Source of the DNA: Natronomonas sp.
GTDB taxonomy: Archaea > Halobacteriota > Halobacteria > Halobacteriales > Haloarculaceae
Direction: 5' to 3'
Assembly: GCA_007135435.1 (NCBI GenBank)
Contig: SLIW01000272.1
Span: 1 to 6,781, forward strand
DNA length: 6,781 bases
Below, piece after piece: positions 1-5,102 of the stretch. The notes below the pieces were generated by a model, which saw only the letters and a list, made by a program, of their open reading frames with translations, was not told where the DNA came from and searched no databases. The position numbers were made by a program, and so were the translations under genes. The stretch's first letter is position 1. Every line of letters starts with the position of its first letter.

Positions 1-1478
1 CCGGTCGATTGGAGACCGGTGCGACACTTCTTCCGGGCGACGGCTCGCAGCTCGGCGAGGGGACCGCCGGCGAACCCGGTCGGACGATCGATCGTCGCCT
101 CCACCGACCGGCCATCCGTCGTCGTCACCTCGACCCTGGCACCGAGGCGCCCCTCCGCGGACGAGAGGTCGGCGGGGAGTCGCCGGCTCCGGACGAACCG
201 GAGGAACGTCGGGAGGTGTCGAACCGTCGTCCGCAGGCCGAGGTGGGTCGCCGCCTCGGTGACGATCGACGGCCCGGTCCCGCGCACCATCGCGCCGACG
301 GGGACCTCCGACGCCATGGCGCCCCGCGTGAAGCCGCCGTCCTGGTGCACCGAGACCCGCTCTGCCAGCCGCCAGATCGCCGCCTCGTCGACCCGCGTCC
401 CGACCTGTGCCGGGGTGTGCTCGCCGTCGACCAGTGCGGCGGCGACGTTGAACGGAACCGTGCGCGAAAGCGCCCCCGGCGGGCTCTCCGGGCCCGCGAG
501 GTACCCCGCCACCCGCCGGTCCGCTACGGTCGTGAAGAGCGACGCGTGGACGTCGACGCGCTCGACGGAGGTCCGACCGCGGTCGAACCGGCCCCTGACC
601 TGGAGTGCCGCCTCCACCGGCGCGGCGACGTACGCGTCGACCGGATGCGCGGCCACGGTTAGCGCGCGTGTGTGCCACCGCTCGCCGAATCCGTCGAGGA
701 ACGCCGGACGCGGCCGGTCGGCGACTGTCGACAGCAGGCCACCGTCGGCCTCGACGAGGTCGGACCCGCCCGACAGGCCGGCACGCGCGATATCGACGGC
801 CTCGAGACCCGTCCGGATCGGTCCGCTCGCGCTCCACACCGCCGCCTCCGACCCCAGGGCGGACGCCTCGAGGGTACGGGCGGGCTGTGACAGGGCGCTC
901 GCGAGGGCGGACGACAGCGTCTCCGGGTCGTCCCCCTCGACGACGGCCCGGCCGACCGCAGCCCCGGCGGCATGCGCGTACGGGGTCCCCCGGTCCCGGA
1001 ACGGCGAGGGTGCGGTCGCGGCGGCGAGCCGTCCGGCGACCTCGTTGGCGGCCACCTGGGCGACGAGCGTGCGCTCGCCGTCCGCGCCCGTCGCCTCGGC
1101 GTAGGCCAGCGGGACCCAGACGCTGCTGCGGCCGAGGGGGCCGCCGAGGATCTCGTCGTCGAACTCGAGCGCCGTCGACAGCGCGGCGTTCCCCGCGGCG
1201 GCGTCGGCTACCGACCGACCATCACCGCCGAGGAACGGAGCGTCGTCGCCCCGCTGACCGGCGTTCACCCGTGCGGCGATCCGCTCGCCGAGGGGATGCG
1301 ACAGCGTCCAGACTCCGGCGCCGACGGTACTCGTCAGCTGGGCCGTCGCCGCCCGGCGGACGGGACGCGGGACGTCGCGGTACTCGAGTTCGCAGGCCCA
1401 CCGCGCCGCCCGCTCGAGGAACGGGGCCGTCGAGGGCTCCTCGCCGCCGACGAACGGCAGCCGTTCGATGACGCTCAT
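1..1478 (-). CDS. MmgE/PrpD family protein, divergent, 3' end beyond the window
   Basis: Reading the minus strand from the ATG at 1478 gives 492 codons without a stop to the left edge. The family includes 2-methylcitrate dehydratase and cis-aconitate decarboxylase. Landmarks seen: a helical N-terminal domain; GNAALSTALEFDD at residues 96-108, matching the family's N-G-x-A-x-H-x-L-D-F-D-D; an NEVAGRL stretch near 145-151 matching the usual YEV..R; and, in the C-terminal third, PFNVAAALVDGEHTP followed by IWRLAERVSV, as in the second family domain. The last visible residues resemble the usual C-terminus (LAELRAVARKKC), so little is missing. Oddities by eye: the His before LDFDD is Thr, the following THPS-type His is absent (GGPLGRSS), and the GFHPTGT-type His and the conserved Lys are not evident. 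Family membership is fairly secure, but substrate and activity are not. The start is supported by a TATA-like box about 27 nt upstream. Confidence 0.85.
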   Translation of the reverse strand, partial: MSVIERLPFVGGEEPSTAPFLERAARWACELEYRDVPRPVRRAATAQLTSTVGAGVWTLSHPLGERIAARVNAGQRGDDAPFLGGDGRSVADAAAGNAALSTALEFDDEILGGPLGRSSVWVPLAYAEATGADGERTLVAQVAANEVAGRLAAATAPSPFRDRGTPYAHAAGAAVGRAVVEGDDPETLSSALASALSQPARTLEASALGSEAAVWSASGPIRTGLEAVDIARAGLSGGSDLVEADGGLLSTVADRPRPAFLDGFGERWHTRALTVAAHPVDAYVAAPVEAALQVRGRFDRGRTSVERVDVHASLFTTVADRRVAGYLAGPESPPGALSRTVPFNVAAALVDGEHTPAQVGTRVDEAAIWRLAERVSVHQDGGFTRGAMASEVPVGAMVRGTGPSIVTEAATHLGLRTTVRHLPTFLRFVRSRRLPADLSSAEGRLGARVEVTTTDGRSVEATIDRPTGFAGGPLAELRAVARKKCRTGLQST

Positions 1479-1805
1479 CGTTCGGTCGTCGACGGCCGTG
1501 GCTTTATTCGTTGGCCCGTCGACACCGGTTCGGCCACGACGAACCGGGGCGCAGAGCTGTCCACTGCTCGCGTGCTCCGGACCCGCACCGAGATCGCTGA
1601 CAGGCGGAACGTGAACGGCAGGGGTAGGGATCGGCGGCGTCCCGCGCTGGCGGAGACCCGTCCGGGTCCGTCCGCTCGCCCGAGAGACGATCTCACGCCT
1701 CCCGGACCATCTCGCCGATCGGTGATCTCTCAGAGCACAGAGCAGTTGGCCTCGTCACCCGACGTAAACCCTCGTGAGGACACGGGCTCGCTCGTGCAGG
1801 GATGA
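1479..1805. other. Intergenic region between the MmgE/PrpD and RDD genes
   Basis: These 327 nt hold no convincing gene. The open frames here are Arg/Ser/Pro-rich and lack the acidic composition of the neighbours. Apart from the TATA-like box at 1503-1508 I see only weak features: a CCGATCGG palindrome near 1713, whose surrounding GCCGATCGGTGA also occurs inside the RDD gene near 1877, and a short CCTCGTGAGG palindrome near 1770 that could be part of an RDD terminator but has no strong T-run. Confidence 0.5.
1503..1508 (-). promoter_or_regulatory. TATA-like box for the MmgE/PrpD gene
   Basis: On the minus strand this reads AATAAA inside CGAATAAAGC. It is one of the few A/T runs in a GC-rich stretch and is centred about 27 nt upstream of the ATG at 1478. 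That spacing would put the transcript start at or within a few bases of the start codon, so a leaderless mRNA is likely. No Shine-Dalgarno is visible before the ATG. Confidence 0.55.
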
Positions 1806-2261
1806 TCACAGCCGCGTGCGGGTCTCCTTCGCCCGCACCACGATGGTATCGGCGACGAGATCGCCGAGGCGCTGTCGCCGATCGGTGACGAGCACCAGGA
1901 GCAAGCCCACGAGGTGGAGGAGCCCCGGCAGTCCGTCGATGATCCGGAGGCCATTCCGCAGCGCCGATTCCCGGTAGCTCATCGGCGATCCGTCCACGGT
2001 GACGACGACGACGCCCATCGCCTTCTTCCCGATGGTCTGGCCGTAGGCCGCCTCGAAGTAGAACGTGTACAGGACGAAGACCAGGAGGCCGAGGAAGCCG
2101 AGCGACCCGAGGATCCGACCGGGTCGCGCGAACAGGAACCCCGAGATCGGGCCGAAGATCAGGAGGTAGAGGACCAGGTCGATCAGGAACGCGCCGATGC
2201 GCCTCCCGAGGACGTCGCGCTCGGTCCCGAGGGTCGGCACCGGCCGCTCGAACAACGCCAT
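1806..2261 (-). CDS. RDD-family small integral membrane protein
   Basis: A 151-aa protein. RDD domains are membrane modules named after conserved Arg and Asp residues; some members are thought to act in transport, but most have no known substrate. Hallmarks seen: RRIGAFLID at residues 20-28 (the Arg and the first Asp), entering a hydrophobic segment at about 24-44; a second segment at about 50-70; then GQTIGKKAMGVVVV (74-87), typical of the family's middle; RNGLRIIDGL (102-111), leading into a third hydrophobic segment (about 107-125); and the C-terminal DRRQRLGDLVADTIVV signature (127-142). I chose the ATG at 2261 over the in-frame GTG at 2273 because a TATA-like box centred near 2290 would start the transcript at about 2265, excluding the GTG. 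It is a stand-alone domain lying upstream of, but promoted separately from, the MmgE/PrpD gene. Family is confident; function is unknown. Confidence 0.88.
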   Translation of the reverse strand: MALFERPVPTLGTERDVLGRRIGAFLIDLVLYLLIFGPISGFLFARPGRILGSLGFLGLLVFVLYTFYFEAAYGQTIGKKAMGVVVVTVDGSPMSYRESALRNGLRIIDGLPGLLHLVGLLLVLVTDRRQRLGDLVADTIVVRAKETRTRL

Positions 2262-2286
2262 GACGTCGGGCACAGCCGTCGTGGAG

Positions 2287-2293
2287 ATAAAAT
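2287..2293 (-). promoter_or_regulatory. TATA-like box for the RDD gene
   Basis: The minus strand reads ATTTTAT, centred about 29 nt upstream of the ATG at 2261. Haloarchaeal TATA-to-start spacing of about 25 nt places transcription initiation just upstream of that ATG. This is the main argument for the shorter of two possible starts. Confidence 0.55.
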
Positions 2294-2537
2294 CTCGGGT
2301 TTCCGAGGGTGACTCGAAACCGACAGGCGGTGACCAGAGCTGACAGTCAGGGGGAAAAACAACAGTCAGAAGCCTTAGATGGTCATAATAGGATATGGGC
2401 GGTGATGAGGGGTAAGTAACGGTAACAAGCGGTCGTGGTGGACGGGCGCGATCGATAGATCCAGGGTGTGCTCAACGCGGACGCCGGGCCTGTAGCGAAC
2501 GCCGTGACGCGACGGGACCACCCCGGCGCCGTCAGCG

Positions 2538-2545
2538 AATTTAAA
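2538..2545 (+). promoter_or_regulatory. TATA-like box for the 127-aa gene
   Basis: AATTTAAA stands out in GC-rich DNA and is centred about 28 nt before an in-frame GTG at 2570. The spacing fits leaderless transcription and decides the start of the downstream gene. Confidence 0.55.
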
Positions 2546-2569
2546 CGACATCGGGCCGTAGCGCCTCGC

Positions 2570-2953
2570 GTGTCCGAGGAGGAACCGCCGAGGTTCGCGA
2601 TCCCGCGCCGACCGGAACGCCGCTATCCGCGGCGGGGCGGCGTCGAGTACGAGGGCGAGACGGTCTTCTCGTTGACCCCGGCCGACCCGTACGACGACGC
2701 CGCGCTCTCGGAGCTGGTCGAGTCGGTCCTCGACGCCGGGCCGTACCGGTACGGCGACTGGTTCGACCTCCCGATGCCGCTCTACCTGGTCCACGACGAC
2801 GAGACCGGGGACACCTTCCGCGTGGCCGTCCGGGCCGGCGACGTCGAGTTCCACGTCCTCCCCGACACGCAACCGCGGGGACTGCGGGCGCTCTACGATC
2901 GGCTCGTGTCAGCCTCCGGGGTCGACTGGCAGGTGGCGTGTCGGACGGCGTGA
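2570..2953 (+). CDS. Hypothetical acidic protein, 127 aa, GTG start
   Basis: I do not recognise this protein. It begins VSEEEPPRFAIP (GTG read as Met), has an Arg/Pro-rich stretch (residues about 12-24), then a compact region: EGETVFSLTPADPYDDAAL; YGDWFDLPMPLYLVHDDETG from about residue 61; and FRVAVRAGDVEFHVLPDT. The alternating hydrophobic pattern suggests beta strands, and a final helix follows (LRALYDRLVSAS). No signal peptide or membrane segment is visible, so it is probably cytosolic. Codons are strongly G/C-ending and the protein is acidic, which supports it as real coding sequence. The frame is open back to a GTG at 2468, but that extension is not acidic and lies upstream of the TATA-like box, so the GTG at 2570 is preferred. 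It appears monocistronic, with a terminator-like sequence about 50 nt after its stop. Confidence 0.75.
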   Translation: MSEEEPPRFAIPRRPERRYPRRGGVEYEGETVFSLTPADPYDDAALSELVESVLDAGPYRYGDWFDLPMPLYLVHDDETGDTFRVAVRAGDVEFHVLPDTQPRGLRALYDRLVSASGVDWQVACRTA

Positions 2954-3002
2954 CCAACGGGGGACCTGGCGGTCGGTTCGTCTACGGTTTCCTTCCGCCT
3001 CT

Positions 3003-3018
3003 CCCGAACCGGGCTTTT
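3003..3018 (+). terminator. Possible terminator of the 127-aa gene
   Basis: CCCG and CGGG (3003-3006, 3010-3013) can pair around a 3-nt loop, followed directly by CTTTT. It lies 50 nt after the stop at 2953. The stem is short; archaeal termination depends mainly on the T-run, so this is suggestive only. Confidence 0.35.
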
Positions 3019-3039
3019 CTCTGACGATCGTCTCGGATG

Positions 3040-3174
3040 GCTGCGTCTGCCGTCGATGGTGGGGACCTCGTCGGGGTGGAGGTCGGGGAGGATGCGTGAG
3101 CCGTCGCGATCGGCGAGGTACGGGTGGTCCGATGGACAGGGTGCCTTCGTCCGGGTGCCGTGGGGATACCACAC
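3040..3174 (-). pseudogene. Possible gene relic with coding-like codon use
   Basis: From a GTG at 3174 the minus strand reads WYPHGTRTKAPCPSDHPY, then LADRDGSRILPDLHPDEVPT and IDG. The third codon positions are mostly G or C and the second half is acidic, as in real haloarchaeal proteins. After about 3040 the frame loses this character (basic, Ser-rich) and stays open only to a stop at 2893, inside the 3' end of the 127-aa gene on the other strand. No promoter or Shine-Dalgarno is seen before the GTG. It may be a fragment of a decayed gene or a chance open frame; I recognise no family. Confidence 0.25.
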
Positions 3175-3335
3175 GTACCCACGTCGACGGTACCCGGTTC
3201 GCGGGCTTGAGTGTTCTCCGGATTCTCACCCAAATTCGGACCGGATTGGCCATTCTGTCCCTGTCTCGCCGGTGAAGGGCGTCGATCTCTACCCGATCGA
3301 TCCCGTCGCCGTGGTCCATCCCGACCCACAACCCA

Positions 3336-3341
3336 CTTATC
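3336..3341 (+). promoter_or_regulatory. TATA-like box for the ornithine cyclodeaminase gene
   Basis: CTTATC lies in CCCACTTATCTGGGG, centred about 26 nt upstream of the ATG at 3364. The spacing predicts a leaderless or nearly leaderless transcript, and no Shine-Dalgarno precedes the ATG. It also argues against the longer in-frame start at 3211, which lies upstream of this box. Confidence 0.55.
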
Positions 3342-3363
3342 TGGGGGTTCCGTCTCCCGCGGT

Positions 3364-4704
3364 ATGAGCGTCTCTCGCGTGGTCGAACTCGAGGGTCACA
3401 TCATCGACTCGGGGATGATGCAGGCCGCGTTCGGCATCGTCATGGACCACGGCGGCTCGTTCGACGTCGAGGAGTTCTCCATCGGCCGCCGCAAGGACGA
3501 GGAGTCCTACGCCCGCCTGCTCGTCAGCGCCGACACCCCCGAGGACCTCCAGCAGATCGTCCACGACCTCCACCAGCACGGGGCGAACCCGGCGGACCCC
3601 CAGGACGCCCGGCTCGAGCCGGCCCCCGCGGACCGGGTCGTCCCCCACGGGTTCTACTCGACGACGAACCACCCGACGCAGATCCGTCACGAGGGCGAAT
3701 GGGTGCCCGTCGAGGACATCGAGATGGACTGCGCCGTCGTCGTCGAACCCGGCGCCGGGGAGGACACCGAGGAGGCGGCCGATGGAGATGGAGATGAAGA
3801 TGGTGATGGAGATGGTGATGGACATGGACATGGAGATGGTGATGGACATGGAGGGACGGGCCCGTACGACGTCCGGGCCTTCACGAAGGTGCTCACCGCC
3901 GTCGAGGAGGGCGACCTGATCGTGACCGGCGACGCCGGCATCCGCGTCCAGCCACCGGAACGCCCCCGCGGCCAGGAGGGCGCCTTCGGCTTCATGCAGG
4001 GGGGCATCTCGGCGGAGCGGCCGTCGAAGTCGACCATCGAGCAGATCGCCGGGGCCATCGAGGAGACCAAGGCCACCGGCGGGGAGGTGCTCGTCGTCGC
4101 CGGCCCCGCGCTGGTCCACTCCGGTGCCAGGGAGGACCTCGCCAGGCTCGTCCGGGAGGGCTACGTGGACGCGCTGTCGATCGGTAACGGGTTCGCCGTC
4201 CACGACGTCGAGCGGGACCTCTACGGCACCTCCCTGGGCGTGAACACCGAGACCCTCGACCACGCCCGCCACGGCCACAAGCACCACATCTACGCCATCA
4301 GCGAGATCATCCGCGCCGGCGGCATCGCGGAGGCCGTCGAGGACGGCCTCCTCGAGTCGGGGGTCATGTACGAGTGCGTCCGGAACGAGGTCCCGTACGT
4401 CGTCGCGGGCTCGATCCGGGACGACGGGCCGCTCCCCGACACCATCACCGACGCCATCGAGGCACAGGACGCCATCCGCGAGCAGGCCCACCGCGCGGAC
4501 CTGGTGTTGATGCTGTCGACGATGCTGCACTCCGTGGCCGTGGGCAACTGCCTCCCGTCGACGACCCCGGTCGTCTGTGTCGACATCAACCCGGCGACCG
4601 TCACCCAGCTCCTGGACCGGGGCTCCGCACAGGCGGTCGGGATGGTCACCGACATCGGGACGTTCGTCCCGATCCTCGCCGAGCGCCTCCTCGAGGACGA
4701 GTGA
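3364..4704 (+). CDS. Archaeal-type ornithine cyclodeaminase (TIGR00300, LOR/SDH domain family)
   Basis: A 446-aa protein. Characterised archaeal members convert L-ornithine to L-proline and ammonia, an NAD-assisted route to proline used where the glutamate-kinase route is missing. The N-terminal LOR/SDH-type domain (residues about 1-125) starts RVVELEGHIIDSGMM and holds STTNHPTQIR (99-108). The C-terminal Rossmann-like part holds AFGFMQGG (207-214), SIGNGFAVHDVE (272-283) followed by LYGTSLG, VVAGSIRDDGPLPDT (346-360), LSTMLHSVAVGN (384-395) and VDINPATVTQLLDRGS from about 406. Between the two halves sits an unusual Asp/Gly/His tract (140-163), where most relatives should have a short linker. 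The start at 3364 is set by the TATA-like box; the frame is open back to 3211, but that extension is Arg/Pro-rich and non-acidic. A small membrane gene follows 12 nt downstream. Family membership is confident; the enzyme activity is inferred from family. Confidence 0.88.
   Translation: MSVSRVVELEGHIIDSGMMQAAFGIVMDHGGSFDVEEFSIGRRKDEESYARLLVSADTPEDLQQIVHDLHQHGANPADPQDARLEPAPADRVVPHGFYSTTNHPTQIRHEGEWVPVEDIEMDCAVVVEPGAGEDTEEAADGDGDEDGDGDGDGHGHGDGDGHGGTGPYDVRAFTKVLTAVEEGDLIVTGDAGIRVQPPERPRGQEGAFGFMQGGISAERPSKSTIEQIAGAIEETKATGGEVLVVAGPALVHSGAREDLARLVREGYVDALSIGNGFAVHDVERDLYGTSLGVNTETLDHARHGHKHHIYAISEIIRAGGIAEAVEDGLLESGVMYECVRNEVPYVVAGSIRDDGPLPDTITDAIEAQDAIREQAHRADLVLMLSTMLHSVAVGNCLPSTTPVVCVDINPATVTQLLDRGSAQAVGMVTDIGTFVPILAERLLEDE
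3781..3852 (+). repeat. In-frame GATGGA-type hexamer tract
   Basis: Twelve consecutive hexamers of the form (G/C)AT-GG(A/T), one of them GAT-GAA, encode alternating Asp/Gly with three His-Gly units. The codons are GAT, CAT, GGA and GGT, whereas the rest of the gene overwhelmingly uses GAC, CAC and GGC. The tract therefore looks like DNA-level repeat expansion by slippage rather than selection for individual codons. Its length is a multiple of three, so the enzyme frame is kept. Confidence 0.9.
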
Positions 4705-4705
4705 C

Positions 4706-4709
4706 GGAG
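4706..4709 (+). promoter_or_regulatory. Shine-Dalgarno of the 62-aa membrane gene
   Basis: GGAG lies 7 nt before the ATG at 4717, immediately after the cyclodeaminase stop. It is the expected spacing for an internal operon gene and contrasts with the leaderless starts of the first genes. Confidence 0.5.
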
Positions 4710-4716
4710 CCGACGG

Positions 4717-4905
4717 ATGGCGCCCCCGAAGAACCTCGTCACCGCGGTCTGCGTTCTGGTCGCCGTCCCGGTCTCCTACGGCGTCGCGCAACTGGTCTCG
4801 CTCGCAGCCGGTATCGCCACGCTCGTCGTCGTCGGGATCGTGATCCCGCAGGCGTACGCCAGAGTCGCCGTCCCGCGATCAACCTCGCCTGCAGAGGACG
4901 ACTGA
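4717..4905 (+). CDS. Small membrane protein, 62 aa, unknown function
   Basis: I recognise no family. The protein has two hydrophobic stretches (residues about 6-24 and 27-44) separated by a single Gln, so it is probably one hairpin of two membrane helices or one long bent helix. A short, polar, acidic C-terminal tail follows (ending SPAEDD). Lys5 and the C-terminal Arg residues flank the hydrophobic core. It starts 12 nt after the cyclodeaminase stop with a GGAG 7 nt upstream and no promoter of its own, so it is most likely co-transcribed and translated by reinitiation. A functional link to ornithine or proline metabolism is only suggested by this position. It is short, but the composition and spacing make it credible. 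Confidence 0.65.
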   Translation: MAPPKNLVTAVCVLVAVPVSYGVAQLVSLAAGIATLVVVGIVIPQAYARVAVPRSTSPAEDD

Positions 4906-4913
4906 CCGATCAG

Positions 4914-5012
4914 CCGCTCGCGTCGATCGGCTGACCCGCTCCACGACCGCTCGCGTCGATTGGCTGACCCGCTCCACGACCGCTCGCGTCGATCGGCTGA
5001 CCTGCTCCACGA
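4914..5012. repeat. Three tandem 33-bp repeats
   Basis: Units at 4914-4946, 4947-4979 and 4980-5012 are the same length and differ at only single positions: unit 2 has ATTGG where the others have ATCGG, and unit 3 has CCTGC for CCCGC. The array lies between the 62-aa gene and gcvPA, ends 3 nt before a long hairpin, and is not inside a convincing gene. Each unit contains GTCGATCGG, related to the hairpin arm GGTCGATC. On the minus strand the unit could encode an 11-residue repeat ([11 protein letters not shown]), because 33 is a multiple of three. Confidence 0.9.
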
Positions 5013-5014
5013 CC

Positions 5015-5046
5015 TCCGGCGGTCGATCACCCGATCGACCGCTGGA
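5015..5046. repeat. Long inverted repeat (hairpin) upstream of gcvPA
   Basis: The arms 5015-5028 and 5033-5046 pair over 14 bp around the loop ACCC. The only imperfection is one G opposite T, which is a G-U wobble in RNA. The inner arms are GGTCGATC and GATCGACC. It lies 10 nt before the TATA-like sequence of gcvPA and just after the 33-bp repeats. There is no T-run directly after the hairpin on the plus strand, so an operator or processing structure is at least as likely as a terminator. Confidence 0.8.
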
Positions 5047-5056
5047 CCAACCGGGG

Positions 5057-5066
5057 TTATCATTAT
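5057..5066 (+). promoter_or_regulatory. TATA-like sequence for gcvPA
   Basis: TTATCATTAT is the most A/T-rich stretch in the gap. Initiation about 25 nt downstream would fall near 5085-5090. That is after the ATG at 5079 and before the ATG at 5103, favouring the latter with a leader of roughly 15 nt. Confidence 0.5.
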
Positions 5067-5102
5067 CCCTCCCTTGCAATGAGTTGGCAGACCCGATATC
5101 CC

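Larger units (their letters stand above)
2262..2569. other. Divergent intergenic region with an A/T-rich island
   Basis: This region lies between the outward-facing RDD gene and the 127-aa gene, and carries a TATA-like box near each end. Its middle (about 2340-2435) is clearly richer in A and T than the surroundings. It holds a direct repeat ACAGTCAG at 2343-2350 and 2362-2369 (19-nt period), an A-run at 2355-2359, a CATAATAGGATAT stretch near 2386, and three GTAA steps around 2412-2426. No convincing gene is present. The plus-strand frame upstream of 2570 is open to 2468 but is not acidic and is judged non-coding. Confidence 0.5.
2954..3363. other. Intergenic region before the cyclodeaminase gene
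   Basis: This 410-nt gap carries a small terminator-like hairpin at 3003-3018, a coding-like but apparently broken stretch on the minus strand at about 3040-3174, and the cyclodeaminase TATA-like box near 3337. Between 3175 and 3330 I see only a direct repeat of GTACCC flanking ACGTCGACG (about 3175-3196) and a slightly A/T-richer patch around 3225-3260. Confidence 0.5.

Noticed and set aside
19..1471. Long plus-strand open frames over the left region (19-1104 and 605-1471).
   Set aside because: Their products are Arg/Ser/Pro-rich and non-acidic. They are antisense to the MmgE/PrpD gene, whose minus-strand product matches a real family.
2468..2569. N-terminal extension of the 127-aa protein from a GTG at 2468.
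   Set aside because: The extension is not acidic and includes the TATA-like box at 2538-2545; the GTG at 2570 fits leaderless spacing.
3337..4791. A 484-codon minus-strand open frame.
   Set aside because: It is the antisense shadow of the ornithine cyclodeaminase gene, common in GC-rich haloarchaeal DNA; the hexamer tract reads there as a meaningless Ile/Ser/Met/Thr run.
4914..5012. CRISPR array.
   Set aside because: The 33-bp units are directly adjacent with no unique spacers and there are no cas genes.
5079..5102. Upstream ATG of gcvPA at 5079.
   Set aside because: It is only about 17 nt after the TATA-like sequence, so probably not transcribed; the ATG at 5103 fits both the promoter and family N-termini.
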